NCBI RefSeq assembly: GCF_001648775.1
Contig: NZ_LVEJ01000011.1
Span: 1-64,000 of the forward strand
Origin: Pseudomonas fluorescens
GTDB taxonomy: Bacteria > Pseudomonadota > Gammaproteobacteria > Pseudomonadales > Pseudomonadaceae
Direction of reading: 5' to 3'
DNA length: 64,000 nucleotides
Shown here: in pieces, positions 37,994 through 47,618 of the stretch
Layout of the letters: each line of letters opens with the position of its first letter
Position numbering within the stretch: position 1 is the stretch's first letter
Translations under genes and position numbers: made by a program
The notes under the pieces: generated by a model
The model's database searches: none
Told to the model about the DNA's origin: nothing
The model's input: only the letters and a program-made list of their open reading frames with translations

Positions 37994-38938
37994 TTAGTGG
38001 GTTAAGTGATAAATCGCATTGGCGAGGGCAATGTCTTCCAGGCCAAGGCCGATTGAACGGAAAAACACGTGACGGTCGTAACCCGGGCGCGACACTTTCT
38101 CGCTGAGCAGATCCGCCAGGTCGCCAACAATCGAATCCTGGCTCCAGCCATGCTGGTCACTGGCAATCAACATTTCACCCGCCGACCCCGGCGTGGTCAG
38201 TCGATAGTCGCAGAACACCTGCATGTCGTTGAGGCTTTGCGGTGGCACTTCGTGGGCGCGTGGGGCGTTGGTGCTGATCGAGGTGATCAGCGCCGGTTTA
38301 CTCAGCTCAGCAGGATCAATCACCGGACCCGCCGAAGAGGTGCAGAGCATGATCACGTCAGCCTCGGCGAGGGCGGCTTCACGGCTGTCAGTGATGTTCA
38401 GATTGGGCGTGATGGCCTTCAACAGGGCCTGGGTTTGAGCGTCGGCGCACAGGCTCGGCGAATACAGGCTGATGCTGTGCCAGTCACGCAGCGATTTCAC
38501 GTAGTGCAGATGCGCTTGGGCGACCTTGCCGCTGCCGATGATTGCCAGTCGTCGGGCATTCAACGGCGCGAGCGCATCGATGGCGACGGCGGTGGTCGCG
38601 GCGGTGCGCGCGGTGGTCAGTTCAGCGGCATCGCAGAGCAGCAATGGCTGGCCGGTTTTCATCGACATCAACAACGTCCACGCCGTCACCAGCGCACCTT
38701 GCTCGCGAACGATGTACGGCGAGGTCTTCACGCCGTACACGCCATCCTCGGCCAACACGCCCAGATAGTTGATGAAGTCCCCGGCACCCTGGGGAAATTC
38801 CACCAGTTGCTGCGCCGGCTGCACAGCATGGCCGGCCGCAAGATCCCGGAACAGCTTGCGCAGGATCTGCGGCACGTCAATGCGTGCCAGCAGTTCACGG
38901 GCCTGGGCTTGGTCAATCACATAGGGCGTATTGGACAT
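37994..38938 (-). CDS. dauB: NAD(P)-dependent L-arginine dehydrogenase DauB (ornithine cyclodeaminase family)
   Basis: A 314-residue member of the ornithine cyclodeaminase/mu-crystallin family. It has the Rossmann stretch RRLAIIGSGKVAQAHLHYV near residue 127 and conserved TARTAATTAVAIDAL before it. In P. aeruginosa DauB reductively aminates 2-ketoarginine to L-arginine, completing racemisation begun by DauA. It is the first gene of the dauBAR operon, with an operator-like dyad upstream. The assignment rests on family and gene order; the family also contains ornithine cyclodeaminases. Confidence 0.87.
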   Translation of the reverse strand: MSNTPYVIDQAQARELLARIDVPQILRKLFRDLAAGHAVQPAQQLVEFPQGAGDFINYLGVLAEDGVYGVKTSPYIVREQGALVTAWTLLMSMKTGQPLLLCDAAELTTARTAATTAVAIDALAPLNARRLAIIGSGKVAQAHLHYVKSLRDWHSISLYSPSLCADAQTQALLKAITPNLNITDSREAALAEADVIMLCTSSAGPVIDPAELSKPALITSISTNAPRAHEVPPQSLNDMQVFCDYRLTTPGSAGEMLIASDQHGWSQDSIVGDLADLLSEKVSRPGYDRHVFFRSIGLGLEDIALANAIYHLTH

Positions 38939-38955
38939 GTCAGGCTCCGAAGATA

Positions 38956-38994
38956 AAAACTAAACTTATTTGTCCATTATGGACTTTTAGTTTT
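38956..38994 (-). promoter_or_regulatory. Composite operator-like element, site 1 (dauB)
   Basis: Outer arms AAAACTAAA (38956) and TTTAGTTTT (38986) form a perfect 9-bp inverted repeat. An inner perfect dyad GTCCATTATGGAC (38972-38984) lies between them, 7 nt from the left arm and 1 nt from the right. It begins 17 bp upstream of the dauB start codon, where a repressor would block transcription. Architecture and core match the site at 34973. Confidence 0.6.
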
Positions 38995-39023
38995 GTCGGG
39001 CAAGTGCCTGGTGAAAATCCGCG

Positions 39024-39059
39024 CAAAAAAAAGCGCAGTCCGTTGCCGGCTGCGCTTTT
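39024..39059 (-). terminator. Rho-independent terminator of rhlB
   Basis: AAAGCGCAG and CTGCGCTTT form the stem. On the minus strand it is followed by a run of eight T. It lies 15 bp after the rhlB stop. Confidence 0.9.
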
Positions 39060-39073
39060 CACTTAAACGTCGC

Positions 39074-40552
39074 TTACTGCGGACGTTTGCGCTCTACCGC
39101 ACGCAACAGATGCGTCGGCGGCGTTTCACAGCTGATCTTGCGACCGAGCTTCTCTTCGATGGACGGCAACTGGTAGGAGTCGTCTTCCCCGGCGAAGCTG
39201 ATCGACACGCCATCGGCGCCGGCACGACCGGTACGGCCAATGCGGTGCACGTAGTCGTCCGGGACTTCCGGCAGGGTGAAGTTGATCACGTGGCTGATGC
39301 CGTCGATGTGGATGCCGCGACCGGCAACATCCGTGGCCACCAGCACGCGAATCTTGCCTTCGCGGAAACCTTCCAGGGTCTTGATGCGCTTGTGTTGCGG
39401 CACATCGCCGGACAGTTGCGCCGCGTTGATGCCGTCGCGCACCAGACGTTCTTCGATGCGGCGCACTTCGTCCTTGCGGTTGGCAAAGACGATGACGCGT
39501 TCCCAGCCATTATCGTTGACCAGGTTGTAGAGCAGTTTGTATTTGTCGGCACCGGCCACCGCATAGATGTGCTGCTCAACGTTTTCGTTGGCCACGTTCT
39601 GCGATTCGATCTCGACGATCGACGGGTCGGTGGTCCACTGCTTGGCGAGGTTCATCACGTCTTCGGTGAAGGTCGCGGAGAACAGCAGGGTCTGGCGCTC
39701 GGATTTCGGCGGAGTCTGGCGAATGATCTGCCGCACTTGCGGGATGAAGCCCATGTCGAGCATGCGGTCGGCTTCGTCCAGCACCATCACTTCGACCATG
39801 TCCAGGTGCACGTCGCCGCGCTGGTTGAAGTCGAGCAGGCGGCCCGGGGTGGCGACCAGAATGTCGCAGTGGCGCGCTTCGAGGTGCTTGAGTTGCTTGT
39901 CGAAATCCATGCCGCCGACGAACGTCATGACGTTGAGGCCGGTGTACTTGGTCAGGTCAGCGGCGTCCTTGGCGATCTGCACCACCAGCTCGCGGGTCGG
40001 CGCGATGATCAGCGCACGGGGTTCGCCCATGTAGCGTTCTTTCGGCGGCGGCGTTTGCAGCAGTTGGGTGATGATCGAGATCAGGAACGCGGCGGTTTTG
40101 CCGGTACCGGTTTGCGCGCGGCCGATGGCGTCTTTGCCGGCGAGGGTGAAACCCAGCACCTGCGCCTGGATCGGCGTGCAATAAGGGAAGCCCAGGTCCT
40201 GAATGGCGTGCATCAGTTCTGGCGACAGTTTGAAATCGTGGAAGCGGGTTTTGCCTTCCTGTGGCTCGACGACGAAGTCTTCGAGTTTCCACGCAATGAC
40301 CGGTGCCTTGGGCTTCGGTTCGCGGCGTGGTCTGGCCGGTTTCGGCGCTTCGCTCTGCGCAGGCTCGGCGGCGATTGGCTCGGCCGGTGCAGGTTCTGGC
40401 TGCTGTTTCGGTGCCGCTACGGGAGCGGGGCGGTCGGCCTGTGGGGCATCGGTGCGATGACCGGGGGCGTGCGACGGCGCACTGGGAACTGGCGCGAGCT
40501 GCTCAGCCTCGCTTTTACCGAACATCTTCTTGAGTGCTTTGAGCACGGTCAT
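39074..40552 (-). CDS. rhlB: ATP-dependent RNA helicase RhlB
   Basis: A 492-residue DEAD-box helicase. The core carries [51 protein letters not shown] and [10 protein letters not shown] in order. A Pro/Ala/Glu-rich, low-complexity N-terminal extension of about 90 residues precedes the Q-motif region ([15 protein letters not shown]), and the C-terminus is short. RhlB unwinds RNA for the degradosome in E. coli. Pseudomonas RhlB-type proteins carry this N-terminal extension instead of the usual C-terminal one. It is monocistronic, with a strong terminator. Confidence 0.92.
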   Translation of the reverse strand: MTVLKALKKMFGKSEAEQLAPVPSAPSHAPGHRTDAPQADRPAPVAAPKQQPEPAPAEPIAAEPAQSEAPKPARPRREPKPKAPVIAWKLEDFVVEPQEGKTRFHDFKLSPELMHAIQDLGFPYCTPIQAQVLGFTLAGKDAIGRAQTGTGKTAAFLISIITQLLQTPPPKERYMGEPRALIIAPTRELVVQIAKDAADLTKYTGLNVMTFVGGMDFDKQLKHLEARHCDILVATPGRLLDFNQRGDVHLDMVEVMVLDEADRMLDMGFIPQVRQIIRQTPPKSERQTLLFSATFTEDVMNLAKQWTTDPSIVEIESQNVANENVEQHIYAVAGADKYKLLYNLVNDNGWERVIVFANRKDEVRRIEERLVRDGINAAQLSGDVPQHKRIKTLEGFREGKIRVLVATDVAGRGIHIDGISHVINFTLPEVPDDYVHRIGRTGRAGADGVSISFAGEDDSYQLPSIEEKLGRKISCETPPTHLLRAVERKRPQ

Positions 40553-40649
40553 CTCATCAATTGATTAAGGAATGTACGCCGGCCAGTGTAATGCAAGAAA
40601 CGGGCGCGGCGTAGTAGGAGGGATCAAAGGGCGTTTTTAAACTCGATGT

Positions 40650-41333
<684 letters not shown>

Positions 41334-41441
41334 TCATTAAGTGCGTGATTGGAGTGCGCGCCAGGTTGATCCGTTAAGAAGATGTCGCAAGGTTACAAGT
41401 TTTGCTATTGACCTGTCGCCGAATCGATTCGGTGAGCGGTG

Positions 41442-41457
41442 TGGTACGGGCTTTGCT
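41442..41457 (+). promoter_or_regulatory. Sigma-54 (RpoN) promoter upstream of aapJ
   Basis: TGGTACG-N4-TTGCT matches the -24/-12 consensus TGGYACG-N4-TTGCW. The invariant GG (41443-41444) and GC (41455-41456) are exactly 10 nt apart. The predicted start near 41468 leaves a leader of about 300 nt before aapJ. Confidence 0.75.
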
Positions 41458-41774
41458 ATGGCTTGAACCGTGCAACCGATCTTGCGTGGGCGGTAACACT
41501 ATCAGTGTACGACCCGCGACGGGATTGCAAAGAATCCGGTGATGGATGTTCGCCAAAGGCCGCTACGGGCGCAGCGAACGTGAAAGGGCTACAGCCCGTT
41601 CGGCCGATTGGTGAGAAGTGAGTTGTCCATGATGTGGATTTTCTCCTGAAAGACTCATAGCGAAGGTCCTGACGTCGGTTGACCCCAAAAAAAGCCAACA
41701 CGGGTCAACAACGCCTCAAAAGGGTGCGACTGGACTCAAGCTCCGACACAACAAGAGCAAAACTGGAGGTTTGA
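41458..41774 (+). other. Leader region of aapJ
   Basis: No gene is convincing. GGGCT..AGCCC (around 41587-41601) is a short hairpin. TGGAGG lies 5 bp before the aapJ start. Confidence 0.4.
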
Positions 41775-42806
41775 ATGAAGATGTTGAAATCCACTCTGGC
41801 GATCGTGACTGCAGCAACAGTACTCGGCGTCAGCGGGTTCGCTCAGGCGGGTGCAACCCTGGATGCCGTGCAGAAAAAAGGTTTCGTGCAATGTGGCGTG
41901 AGCGACGGTCTGCCGGGCTTCTCGGTACCGGACGCCACCGGCAAGATCCTCGGGATCGACGCTGACGTTTGCCGTGCTGTGGCCGCTGCCGTATTCGGCG
42001 ACGCCAACAAGGTCAAATTCAGCCAGTTGAACGCCAAGGAGCGCTTCACCGCCCTGCAGTCCGGCGAGATCGACATTCTGTCGCGCAACACCACCATGAC
42101 CAGTTCGCGTGACGCGGGCATGGGCCTGAAATTCCCGGGCTTCATTACCTACTACGACGGCATCGGCTTCCTGGTTAACAACAAACTGGGCGTGAAAAGT
42201 GCCAAAGAGCTGGACGGTGCAACCATCTGCATCCAGGCCGGTACCACCACCGAGCTGAACGTTTCCGACTACTTCCGTGGCAACGGTCTGAAATACACCC
42301 CGATCACTTTCGACACCTCCGATGAAAGCGCCAAGTCGCTGGAATCCGGTCGTTGCGACGTGTTGACCTCCGACAAGTCCCAACTGTTCGCCCAGCGCAG
42401 CAAGCTGGCCTCGCCGAAGGACTACGTGGTGCTGCCGGAAACCATTTCCAAGGAGCCACTGGGCCCGGTCGTGCGTAATGGCGACGACGAGTGGCTGGCC
42501 ATCGTGCGTTGGGTTGGCTACGCGCTGCTCAACACCGAAGAAGCCGGCATCACTTCGAAGAACGTCGAAGCTGAAGCCAAGTCGACCAAGAACCCGGACG
42601 TCGCCCGTATGCTCGGCGCTGACGGCGAATACGGCAAAGACCTGAAACTGCCGAAAGACTGGGTTGTGCAGATCGTTAAACAAGTCGGCAACTACGGCGA
42701 AATCTTCGAGAAAAACCTCGGCAAGAGCACTCCGCTGGAGATCGACCGTGGTCTGAACGCCCTGTGGAACAATGGCGGCATTCAGTACGCACCACCAGTG
42801 CGCTAA
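41775..42806 (+). CDS. aapJ: General L-amino-acid ABC transporter, substrate-binding protein AapJ
   Basis: A 343-residue periplasmic binding protein with signal peptide (TLAIVTAATVLGVSGFAQAG). The mature start TLDAVQKKGFVQCGVSDGLPGFS and the block TTMTSSRDAGMGLKFPGFITYYDG are typical of AapJ/BztA. It delivers glutamate, aspartate, glutamine and other L-amino acids to the AapQMP complex. GGAGG precedes the ATG. It is first in the operon aapJQMP, behind a sigma-54 promoter, which fits nitrogen-limitation control. Confidence 0.94.
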   Translation: MKMLKSTLAIVTAATVLGVSGFAQAGATLDAVQKKGFVQCGVSDGLPGFSVPDATGKILGIDADVCRAVAAAVFGDANKVKFSQLNAKERFTALQSGEIDILSRNTTMTSSRDAGMGLKFPGFITYYDGIGFLVNNKLGVKSAKELDGATICIQAGTTTELNVSDYFRGNGLKYTPITFDTSDESAKSLESGRCDVLTSDKSQLFAQRSKLASPKDYVVLPETISKEPLGPVVRNGDDEWLAIVRWVGYALLNTEEAGITSKNVEAEAKSTKNPDVARMLGADGEYGKDLKLPKDWVVQIVKQVGNYGEIFEKNLGKSTPLEIDRGLNALWNNGGIQYAPPVR

Positions 42807-42872
42807 TGGTTCTATCACCCGGCGGGCCAACCGCCGGGTGATGTTCTTGTTCCATTTTTTCCGGGGCACTTC

Positions 42873-44054
42873 ATGCAAAATTCAATCGGCGCACCAAAGC
42901 AGAGGTTCAGCCTCAGCGATCCACGAGTGCGTGCGTGGCTATTCCAGATCATCACGGTTTTGGCGGTGGTCTCGCTGGGCTGGTACTTGTTCGATAACAC
43001 GCAAACCAACCTTCAGCACCGGGGCATTACTTCCGGTTTCGGCTTTCTGGAGCGCAGTGCCGGGTTCGGCATCGCTCAACACCTGATCGACTACACCGAA
43101 GCGGACAGTTATGCCCGCGTCTTTGTCATCGGTCTGCTCAACACACTATTGGTGACCGTGATCGGCGTGATTCTGGCGACGATTCTCGGTTTCATCATCG
43201 GCGTGGCGCGGCTGTCGCAGAACTGGATCATCAGCAAACTGGCGACCGTGTATGTGGAAGTGTTCCGCAACATTCCGCCGCTGCTGCAAATCCTGTTCTG
43301 GTACTTCGCGGTGTTCACGGCCATGCCGGGACCGCGCAACAGCCACAACTTCGGCGACACCTTCTTCGTCAGCAGTCGCGGCCTGAACATGCCGGCCGCC
43401 TTGATGGCTGACGGCTTCTGGGCGTTTGTGATCAGTGTGCTGGTCGCGATCGTCGGCGTCGTGCTGATGACTCGCTGGGCCACCAAGCGCTTTGAAGAAA
43501 CCGGCGTACCGTTCCACAAGTTCTGGGTCAGCCTGGCGATTTTGCTGGTGATCCCGAGCTTGTCCGCACTGATCTTCGGCGCGCCGTTGCACTGGGAAAT
43601 GCCCAAGCTTTCAGGCTTCAACTTTGTTGGCGGCTGGGTGCTGATCCCTGAACTGCTCGCCCTGACGCTGGCCCTGACCGTGTACACCGCAGCGTTCATC
43701 GCCGAGATCGTGCGTTCCGGCATCAAGTCGGTCAGCCATGGCCAGACCGAAGCGGCGCGTTCGCTGGGCCTGCGCAACGGTCCGACCCTGCGCAAGGTGA
43801 TCATCCCGCAAGCCCTGCGCGTGATCATCCCGCCGCTGACCAGCCAATACCTCAACCTGGCGAAAAACTCGTCGCTGGCGGCCGGTATCGGTTATCCGGA
43901 AATGGTGTCGTTGTTCGCCGGTACGGTGCTCAACCAGACCGGTCAGGCGATCGAGGTGATTGCCATCACCATGAGCGTGTACCTGGCGATCAGTATCAGC
44001 ATTTCCATGCTGATGAACTGGTACAACAAGCGCATTGCGCTGATCGAGCGGTAA
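42873..44054 (+). CDS. aapQ: General L-amino-acid ABC transporter, permease AapQ
   Basis: A 393-residue inner-membrane permease of the HAAT family, longer than simple polar amino-acid permeases as is usual for AapQ. It has an N-terminal membrane segment (IITVLAVVSLGWYLF), several further helices and the ATPase-contact loop EAARSLGLRNGPTLRKVIIPQALRVIIP. It pairs with AapM. It lies 66 bp after aapJ, a gap that contains a GGCGGG..CCCGCC-like dyad which may reduce downstream expression relative to the binding protein. Confidence 0.94.
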   Translation: MQNSIGAPKQRFSLSDPRVRAWLFQIITVLAVVSLGWYLFDNTQTNLQHRGITSGFGFLERSAGFGIAQHLIDYTEADSYARVFVIGLLNTLLVTVIGVILATILGFIIGVARLSQNWIISKLATVYVEVFRNIPPLLQILFWYFAVFTAMPGPRNSHNFGDTFFVSSRGLNMPAALMADGFWAFVISVLVAIVGVVLMTRWATKRFEETGVPFHKFWVSLAILLVIPSLSALIFGAPLHWEMPKLSGFNFVGGWVLIPELLALTLALTVYTAAFIAEIVRSGIKSVSHGQTEAARSLGLRNGPTLRKVIIPQALRVIIPPLTSQYLNLAKNSSLAAGIGYPEMVSLFAGTVLNQTGQAIEVIAITMSVYLAISISISMLMNWYNKRIALIER

Positions 44055-44064
44055 GGAAAAGCGC

Positions 44065-45159
44065 ATGAGTACTCATACTTTCAAACCCGACATGCCTCCA
44101 CCGAGCCGCAGCATCGGCGTGGTCGCATGGATGCGCGCAAACATGTTCTCCAGTTGGCTCAACACCCTGCTGACCCTGTTCGCGTTTTATCTGATCTATC
44201 TCGTGGTACCGCCGATTCTCAGCTGGGCGATCGTCGATGCCAACTGGGTGGGCACCACGCGCGCCGATTGCACCAAGGACGGCGCCTGCTGGGTGTTCAT
44301 TCAGCAACGTTTCGGCCAGTTCATGTACGGCTACTACCCGGCGGATCTGCGCTGGCGTGTGGACCTGACCGTGTGGCTGGCGGTCATCGGTGTGGCACCG
44401 CTGTTCATCTCGCGCTTCCCGCGTAAAGCGATGTACGGGCTGGGCTTTCTGGTGTTGTACCCGATCATCGCCTACATCCTGCTGCACGGCGGTTTCGGCC
44501 TGAGCAACGTGGCGACCAGCCAGTGGGGCGGTCTGATGCTGACCTTGGTCATCGCCACCGTCGGCATCGCTGGCGCCTTGCCGCTGGGCATCGTGCTGGC
44601 GCTGGGTCGGCGCTCGAACATGCCGGCGATTCGCGTGATCTGCGTGACCTTCATCGAGTTCTGGCGCGGCGTGCCGTTGATCACGGTGCTGTTCATGTCG
44701 TCGGTGATGCTGCCGCTGTTCCTGCCCGAAGGCATGAACTTCGACAAGCTGCTGCGGGCGTTGATCGGGGTGATTCTGTTCCAGTCGGCCTATGTGGCCG
44801 AAGTGGTGCGTGGCGGTCTGCAAGCGATCCCCAAAGGTCAGTACGAAGCGGCTGCGGCGATGGGCCTCGGCTACTGGCGTTCGATGGGCCTGGTGATTCT
44901 GCCGCAAGCCCTGAAGCTGGTGATCCCCGGCATCGTCAACACCTTCATTGCGCTGTTCAAGGACACCAGTCTGGTGATCATCATCGGCCTCTTTGACCTG
45001 CTCAACAGCGTCAAGCAAGCCGCTGCCGATCCGAAATGGCTGGGCATGGCCACCGAAGGCTACGTGTTCGCCGCCCTGGTGTTCTGGATTTTCTGTTTTG
45101 GTATGTCGCGCTATTCCATGCATCTGGAACGCAAGCTCGACACTGGCCACAAGCGTTAG
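44065..45159 (+). CDS. aapM: General L-amino-acid ABC transporter, permease AapM
   Basis: A 364-residue partner permease of AapQ. It has membrane helices from residue 30 on (LLTLFAFYLIYLVVPPILS) and the contact loop EAAAAMGLGYWRSMGLVILPQALKLVIP. It starts 10 bp after aapQ with AAGGAAAA upstream, and aapP follows 11 bp later, all in one operon. Confidence 0.94.
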   Translation: MSTHTFKPDMPPPSRSIGVVAWMRANMFSSWLNTLLTLFAFYLIYLVVPPILSWAIVDANWVGTTRADCTKDGACWVFIQQRFGQFMYGYYPADLRWRVDLTVWLAVIGVAPLFISRFPRKAMYGLGFLVLYPIIAYILLHGGFGLSNVATSQWGGLMLTLVIATVGIAGALPLGIVLALGRRSNMPAIRVICVTFIEFWRGVPLITVLFMSSVMLPLFLPEGMNFDKLLRALIGVILFQSAYVAEVVRGGLQAIPKGQYEAAAAMGLGYWRSMGLVILPQALKLVIPGIVNTFIALFKDTSLVIIIGLFDLLNSVKQAAADPKWLGMATEGYVFAALVFWIFCFGMSRYSMHLERKLDTGHKR

Positions 45160-45170
45160 GAGTTCTGTAA

Positions 45171-45935
45171 ATGAGTGAAGCAATCAAAAAGCCTGTAGGT
45201 CCTGAAGGCATTATTCAGATGCAGGGCGTCAACAAGTGGTACGGCCAGTTCCACGTGCTCAAAGACATCAACCTCAACGTCAAGCAGGGCGAGCGTATCG
45301 TCCTGTGCGGCCCGTCGGGTTCCGGCAAATCGACCACGATTCGTTGCCTCAATCGTCTGGAAGAACACCAGCAGGGCCGCATCGTCGTCGACGGCGTGGA
45401 ACTGACCAACGACCTCAAGCAGATCGAAGCGATCCGCCGTGAAGTCGGCATGGTGTTCCAGCACTTCAACCTGTTCCCGCACCTGACCATCCTGCAGAAC
45501 TGCACCCTGGCGCCGATGTGGGTGCGCAAGATGCCCAAGCGCAAGGCCGAGGAAATCGCCATGCACTACCTGGAACGCGTACGCATTCCGGAGCAGGCGC
45601 ACAAGTTTCCGGGGCAACTGTCTGGCGGCCAGCAACAGCGTGTGGCGATTGCCCGCGCCCTGTGCATGAAACCGAAAATCATGCTGTTCGATGAACCGAC
45701 TTCAGCGCTCGATCCGGAGATGGTGAAGGAAGTGCTCGACACCATGATCGGTCTGGCTGAAGACGGCATGACCATGCTCTGCGTGACTCACGAAATGGGC
45801 TTCGCGCGGACTGTGGCGAACCGTGTGATCTTCATGGACAAGGGTGAGATCGTTGAACAGGCAGCGCCGAATGACTTCTTCGATAATCCGCAGAATGAGC
45901 GGACGAAGCTGTTCTTGAGTCAGATTTTGCATTGA
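45171..45935 (+). CDS. aapP: General L-amino-acid ABC transporter, ATPase AapP
   Basis: A 254-residue ABC ATPase. Walker [10 protein letters not shown] is near residue 47, the Q-loop [13 protein letters not shown] follows, the signature is LSGGQQQR, Walker B is [13 protein letters not shown] and the H-loop is VTHEMGF. It energises uptake through AapQM. It is last in aapJQMP and is followed by a strong terminator 18 bp downstream. Confidence 0.96.
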   Translation: MSEAIKKPVGPEGIIQMQGVNKWYGQFHVLKDINLNVKQGERIVLCGPSGSGKSTTIRCLNRLEEHQQGRIVVDGVELTNDLKQIEAIRREVGMVFQHFNLFPHLTILQNCTLAPMWVRKMPKRKAEEIAMHYLERVRIPEQAHKFPGQLSGGQQQRVAIARALCMKPKIMLFDEPTSALDPEMVKEVLDTMIGLAEDGMTMLCVTHEMGFARTVANRVIFMDKGEIVEQAAPNDFFDNPQNERTKLFLSQILH

Positions 45936-45952
45936 TCTGACCTACGTTCTGA

Positions 45953-45985
45953 AATAAACCCGGACCGAGCTCCGGGTTTATTTTT
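45953..45985. terminator. Bidirectional terminator between aapP and mqsA
   Basis: AATAAACCCGGA and TCCGGGTTTATT form a 12-bp stem with a 6-nt loop, with T-rich flank on the plus strand and A-rich flank for the minus strand. It serves both convergent genes. Confidence 0.9.
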
Positions 45986-45996
45986 ACCAGATTTTG

Positions 45997-46485
45997 TCAA
46001 GGCACCGGTGCCGTCTCCTGTTCCGGGAAGCGCGCGGCGAGCAATCGCCGCAATTCACTGCCTTCGTTCATCGCGTGTATTTCGGCGAGCAGGTGAGGGT
46101 ACCGGTCTAGCAGGCGCATAAGATTGAACAACGGTTGAGGCGGTGAAAGCTCGCCGCGTTCGTAGCGGGAAAAAGCGTTGTGACCTCCGCCGGATAGCAA
46201 TTTAACTGCTTCTTTTTGGGTGAGATGCAATTTGCGGCGGATGCGTTTCATCTCGGCACCCATTACGTGGAAGCACTCTTCGAGCAATTTATCGCCGGCG
46301 TCAGAATAACGTTCGGCGCTGTCAGTATCGTTATCAAAAATGATCTCGCCGCAGGCTTTGCATTCCCACCCTGCAATGCCGTGCACCCAACGTGAAACAT
46401 TCTTGTAGTTGACAGTCAAACTGCGACGTTCGAAATGTTGCATCGCCTCTTGAGTGCCACAGCTCAAGCATTGCCGTGTATTCAT
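45997..46485 (-). CDS. mqsA: MqsA-family antitoxin, zinc-finger and HTH
   Basis: A 162-residue type II antitoxin/regulator. The N-terminal zinc-binding half has CLSCG and CKACG pairs. The C-terminal XRE-type HTH (LHLTQKEAVKLLSGGGHNAFSRYE) binds the operator. I chose ATG 46485 (MNTRQCLSCG), which has AAGGAG upstream and overlaps the end of the toxin gene by 4 bp. The toxin gene upstream appears frameshifted, so this may now be a free-standing autoregulator. It is somewhat longer than E. coli MqsA (131) because of a C-terminal tail. Confidence 0.9.
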   Translation of the reverse strand: MNTRQCLSCGTQEAMQHFERRSLTVNYKNVSRWVHGIAGWECKACGEIIFDNDTDSAERYSDAGDKLLEECFHVMGAEMKRIRRKLHLTQKEAVKLLSGGGHNAFSRYERGELSPPQPLFNLMRLLDRYPHLLAEIHAMNEGSELRRLLAARFPEQETAPVP

Positions 46486-46792
46486 AAATTCTTCTCCTTG
46501 AAAGAGATCACGGGAGGACCGCCGTTGGGGCAGTAGGTGATTTTGATATACAACTCCAAGTCGTGAAATCCAATGTGGTAAACATCCTGCCAGTGTCTGT
46601 GGTTGGTGTAGCAAGTCATGGACTTGTAGAACATCCGGCGATCCAGCGAGCAGATGGCTTGCTGCATGCGTTTGAGGTTTAACCCCATGCCCTTGCCCGA
46701 GCTCATCGCGCTTCCTGTGAAGGCTTTAGCGCCCAGTCTGATGACTCTTGCTTCACTACCACCAAGTCGTAATGGGGTGTGTTCTTTTCCAT
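46482..46792 (-). pseudogene. mqsR: mqsR-like toxin gene, frameshifted
   Basis: The start codon at 46792 begins MEKNTPHYDLVVVKQ, matching the MqsR N-terminus (MEK-TPH). That frame stops at 46703 after 29 codons. The rest of the toxin continues in the -1 frame: AFTGSAMSSGKGMGLNL, then FYKSMTCYTNHRHWQDVY and the ending YIKITYCPNGGPPVISFKEK, which carries the family K, Q, Y and K catalytic positions. The two pieces overlap between about 46750 and 46703, so one frameshift there explains both. It is either a real inactivating indel or a sequence error. The alternative, one intact 106-residue protein from TTG 46802, would lose the conserved N-terminus. Confidence 0.75.
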
Positions 46793-46815
46793 AAGAAACC
46801 AAAACCCTGTCCCTG

Positions 46816-46838
46816 AAATTACCCTTAAAGGGTAATTT
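46816..46838 (-). promoter_or_regulatory. MqsA-type operator
   Basis: AAATTACCCTT and AAGGGTAATTT form a perfect 11-bp inverted repeat with one central base, 24 bp upstream of the toxin start. E. coli MqsA binds similar ACCT..AGGT palindromes. Confidence 0.7.
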
Positions 46839-46925
46839 TGACCAATCGAAAATACCGCTCCATGTGTCGCCTTTTGACCCTAGGTGGTTGCCGTCCTATA
46901 TGGGTCCGAATAACATGTCGGAAAA

Positions 46926-46946
46926 TTCATCCTATGATTGGATGAA
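46926..46946 (+). promoter_or_regulatory. GntR/FadR-type operator
   Basis: TTCATCC-N7-GGATGAA is a perfect 7-bp dyad, 13 bp before the start codon of the GntR gene. Its position suggests autoregulation and control of the overlapping transporter gene. Confidence 0.6.
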
Positions 46947-46958
46947 AGGGCGAATCCC

Positions 46959-47618
46959 ATGTCAGACATTTCTCCACTCATTAAGCGATCCTTGGTCGAT
47001 CAGGCCCTGGATCAGCTTCGCCAGCGCATCAACAGCGGCGCCTGGCAGGTTGGCGAGCGGTTGCCGACCGAACCCGAGCTGTGCGCCGAACTCGGCATCA
47101 GCCGCAACACCGTGCGTGAAGCCATGCGCGTATTGGCGTTTTCCGGCTTGATCGAAATTCGTCAGGGCGATGGCAGTTACTTGCGCGCGCTGGTCGATCC
47201 GCTCGATACGCTGAAAGCGCTGTCGCGTTGCTCGCTCGAACAAGCGCGGGAAACCCGGCACATCCTCGAAGTCGAGGCGATTGGCCTGGCCGCGTTGCGC
47301 CGCACCGACGAAGACCTTGCCGCATTGCGTGATGCCCTCGGCACCAGCGGCAGCCATTACCACGGCGACCTCGACACCTACATCGCCTGCGATCTGGTGT
47401 TCCATCGCCGGCTGGTCGACGCCGCGCACAACCCGACCCTCAGCGAGCTGTATCGCTATTTCTCCAGCATCGTCGGCGCGCAATTGCGCCAGACCCTGAA
47501 CATCGTCCCGCGCCGTCAGGAAGTGTTCGACCTGCACATCGAGTTGCTCGATGCGGTCGAGCAACGCGACCCGGAACGGGCCAAAGCTTTGTCGAGGCAG
47601 TTGATCAATGAACCTTGA
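46959..47618 (+). CDS. GntR (FadR subfamily) transcriptional regulator
   Basis: A 219-residue regulator. The N-terminal winged HTH (SGAWQVGERLPTEPELCAELGISRNTVREAMRVL) and C-terminal FCD ligand-binding helices with metal-type histidines (DLVFHRRLVDAAHN, FDLHIELLDAV) define the FadR subfamily. I chose ATG 46959, 7 bp after AAAGGGCG. The last 11 bp overlap the MFS gene, so the pair is co-translated, and the regulator probably senses the substrate of that transporter. An operator-like dyad lies directly upstream. Confidence 0.92.
   Translation: MSDISPLIKRSLVDQALDQLRQRINSGAWQVGERLPTEPELCAELGISRNTVREAMRVLAFSGLIEIRQGDGSYLRALVDPLDTLKALSRCSLEQARETRHILEVEAIGLAALRRTDEDLAALRDALGTSGSHYHGDLDTYIACDLVFHRRLVDAAHNPTLSELYRYFSSIVGAQLRQTLNIVPRRQEVFDLHIELLDAVEQRDPERAKALSRQLINEP

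Noticed and set aside
46482..46802. A single intact 106-residue MqsR from a TTG at 46802
   Set aside because: Its first 25 residues do not match the family, whereas the alternate frame starting at ATG 46792 does. A frameshift explains both.
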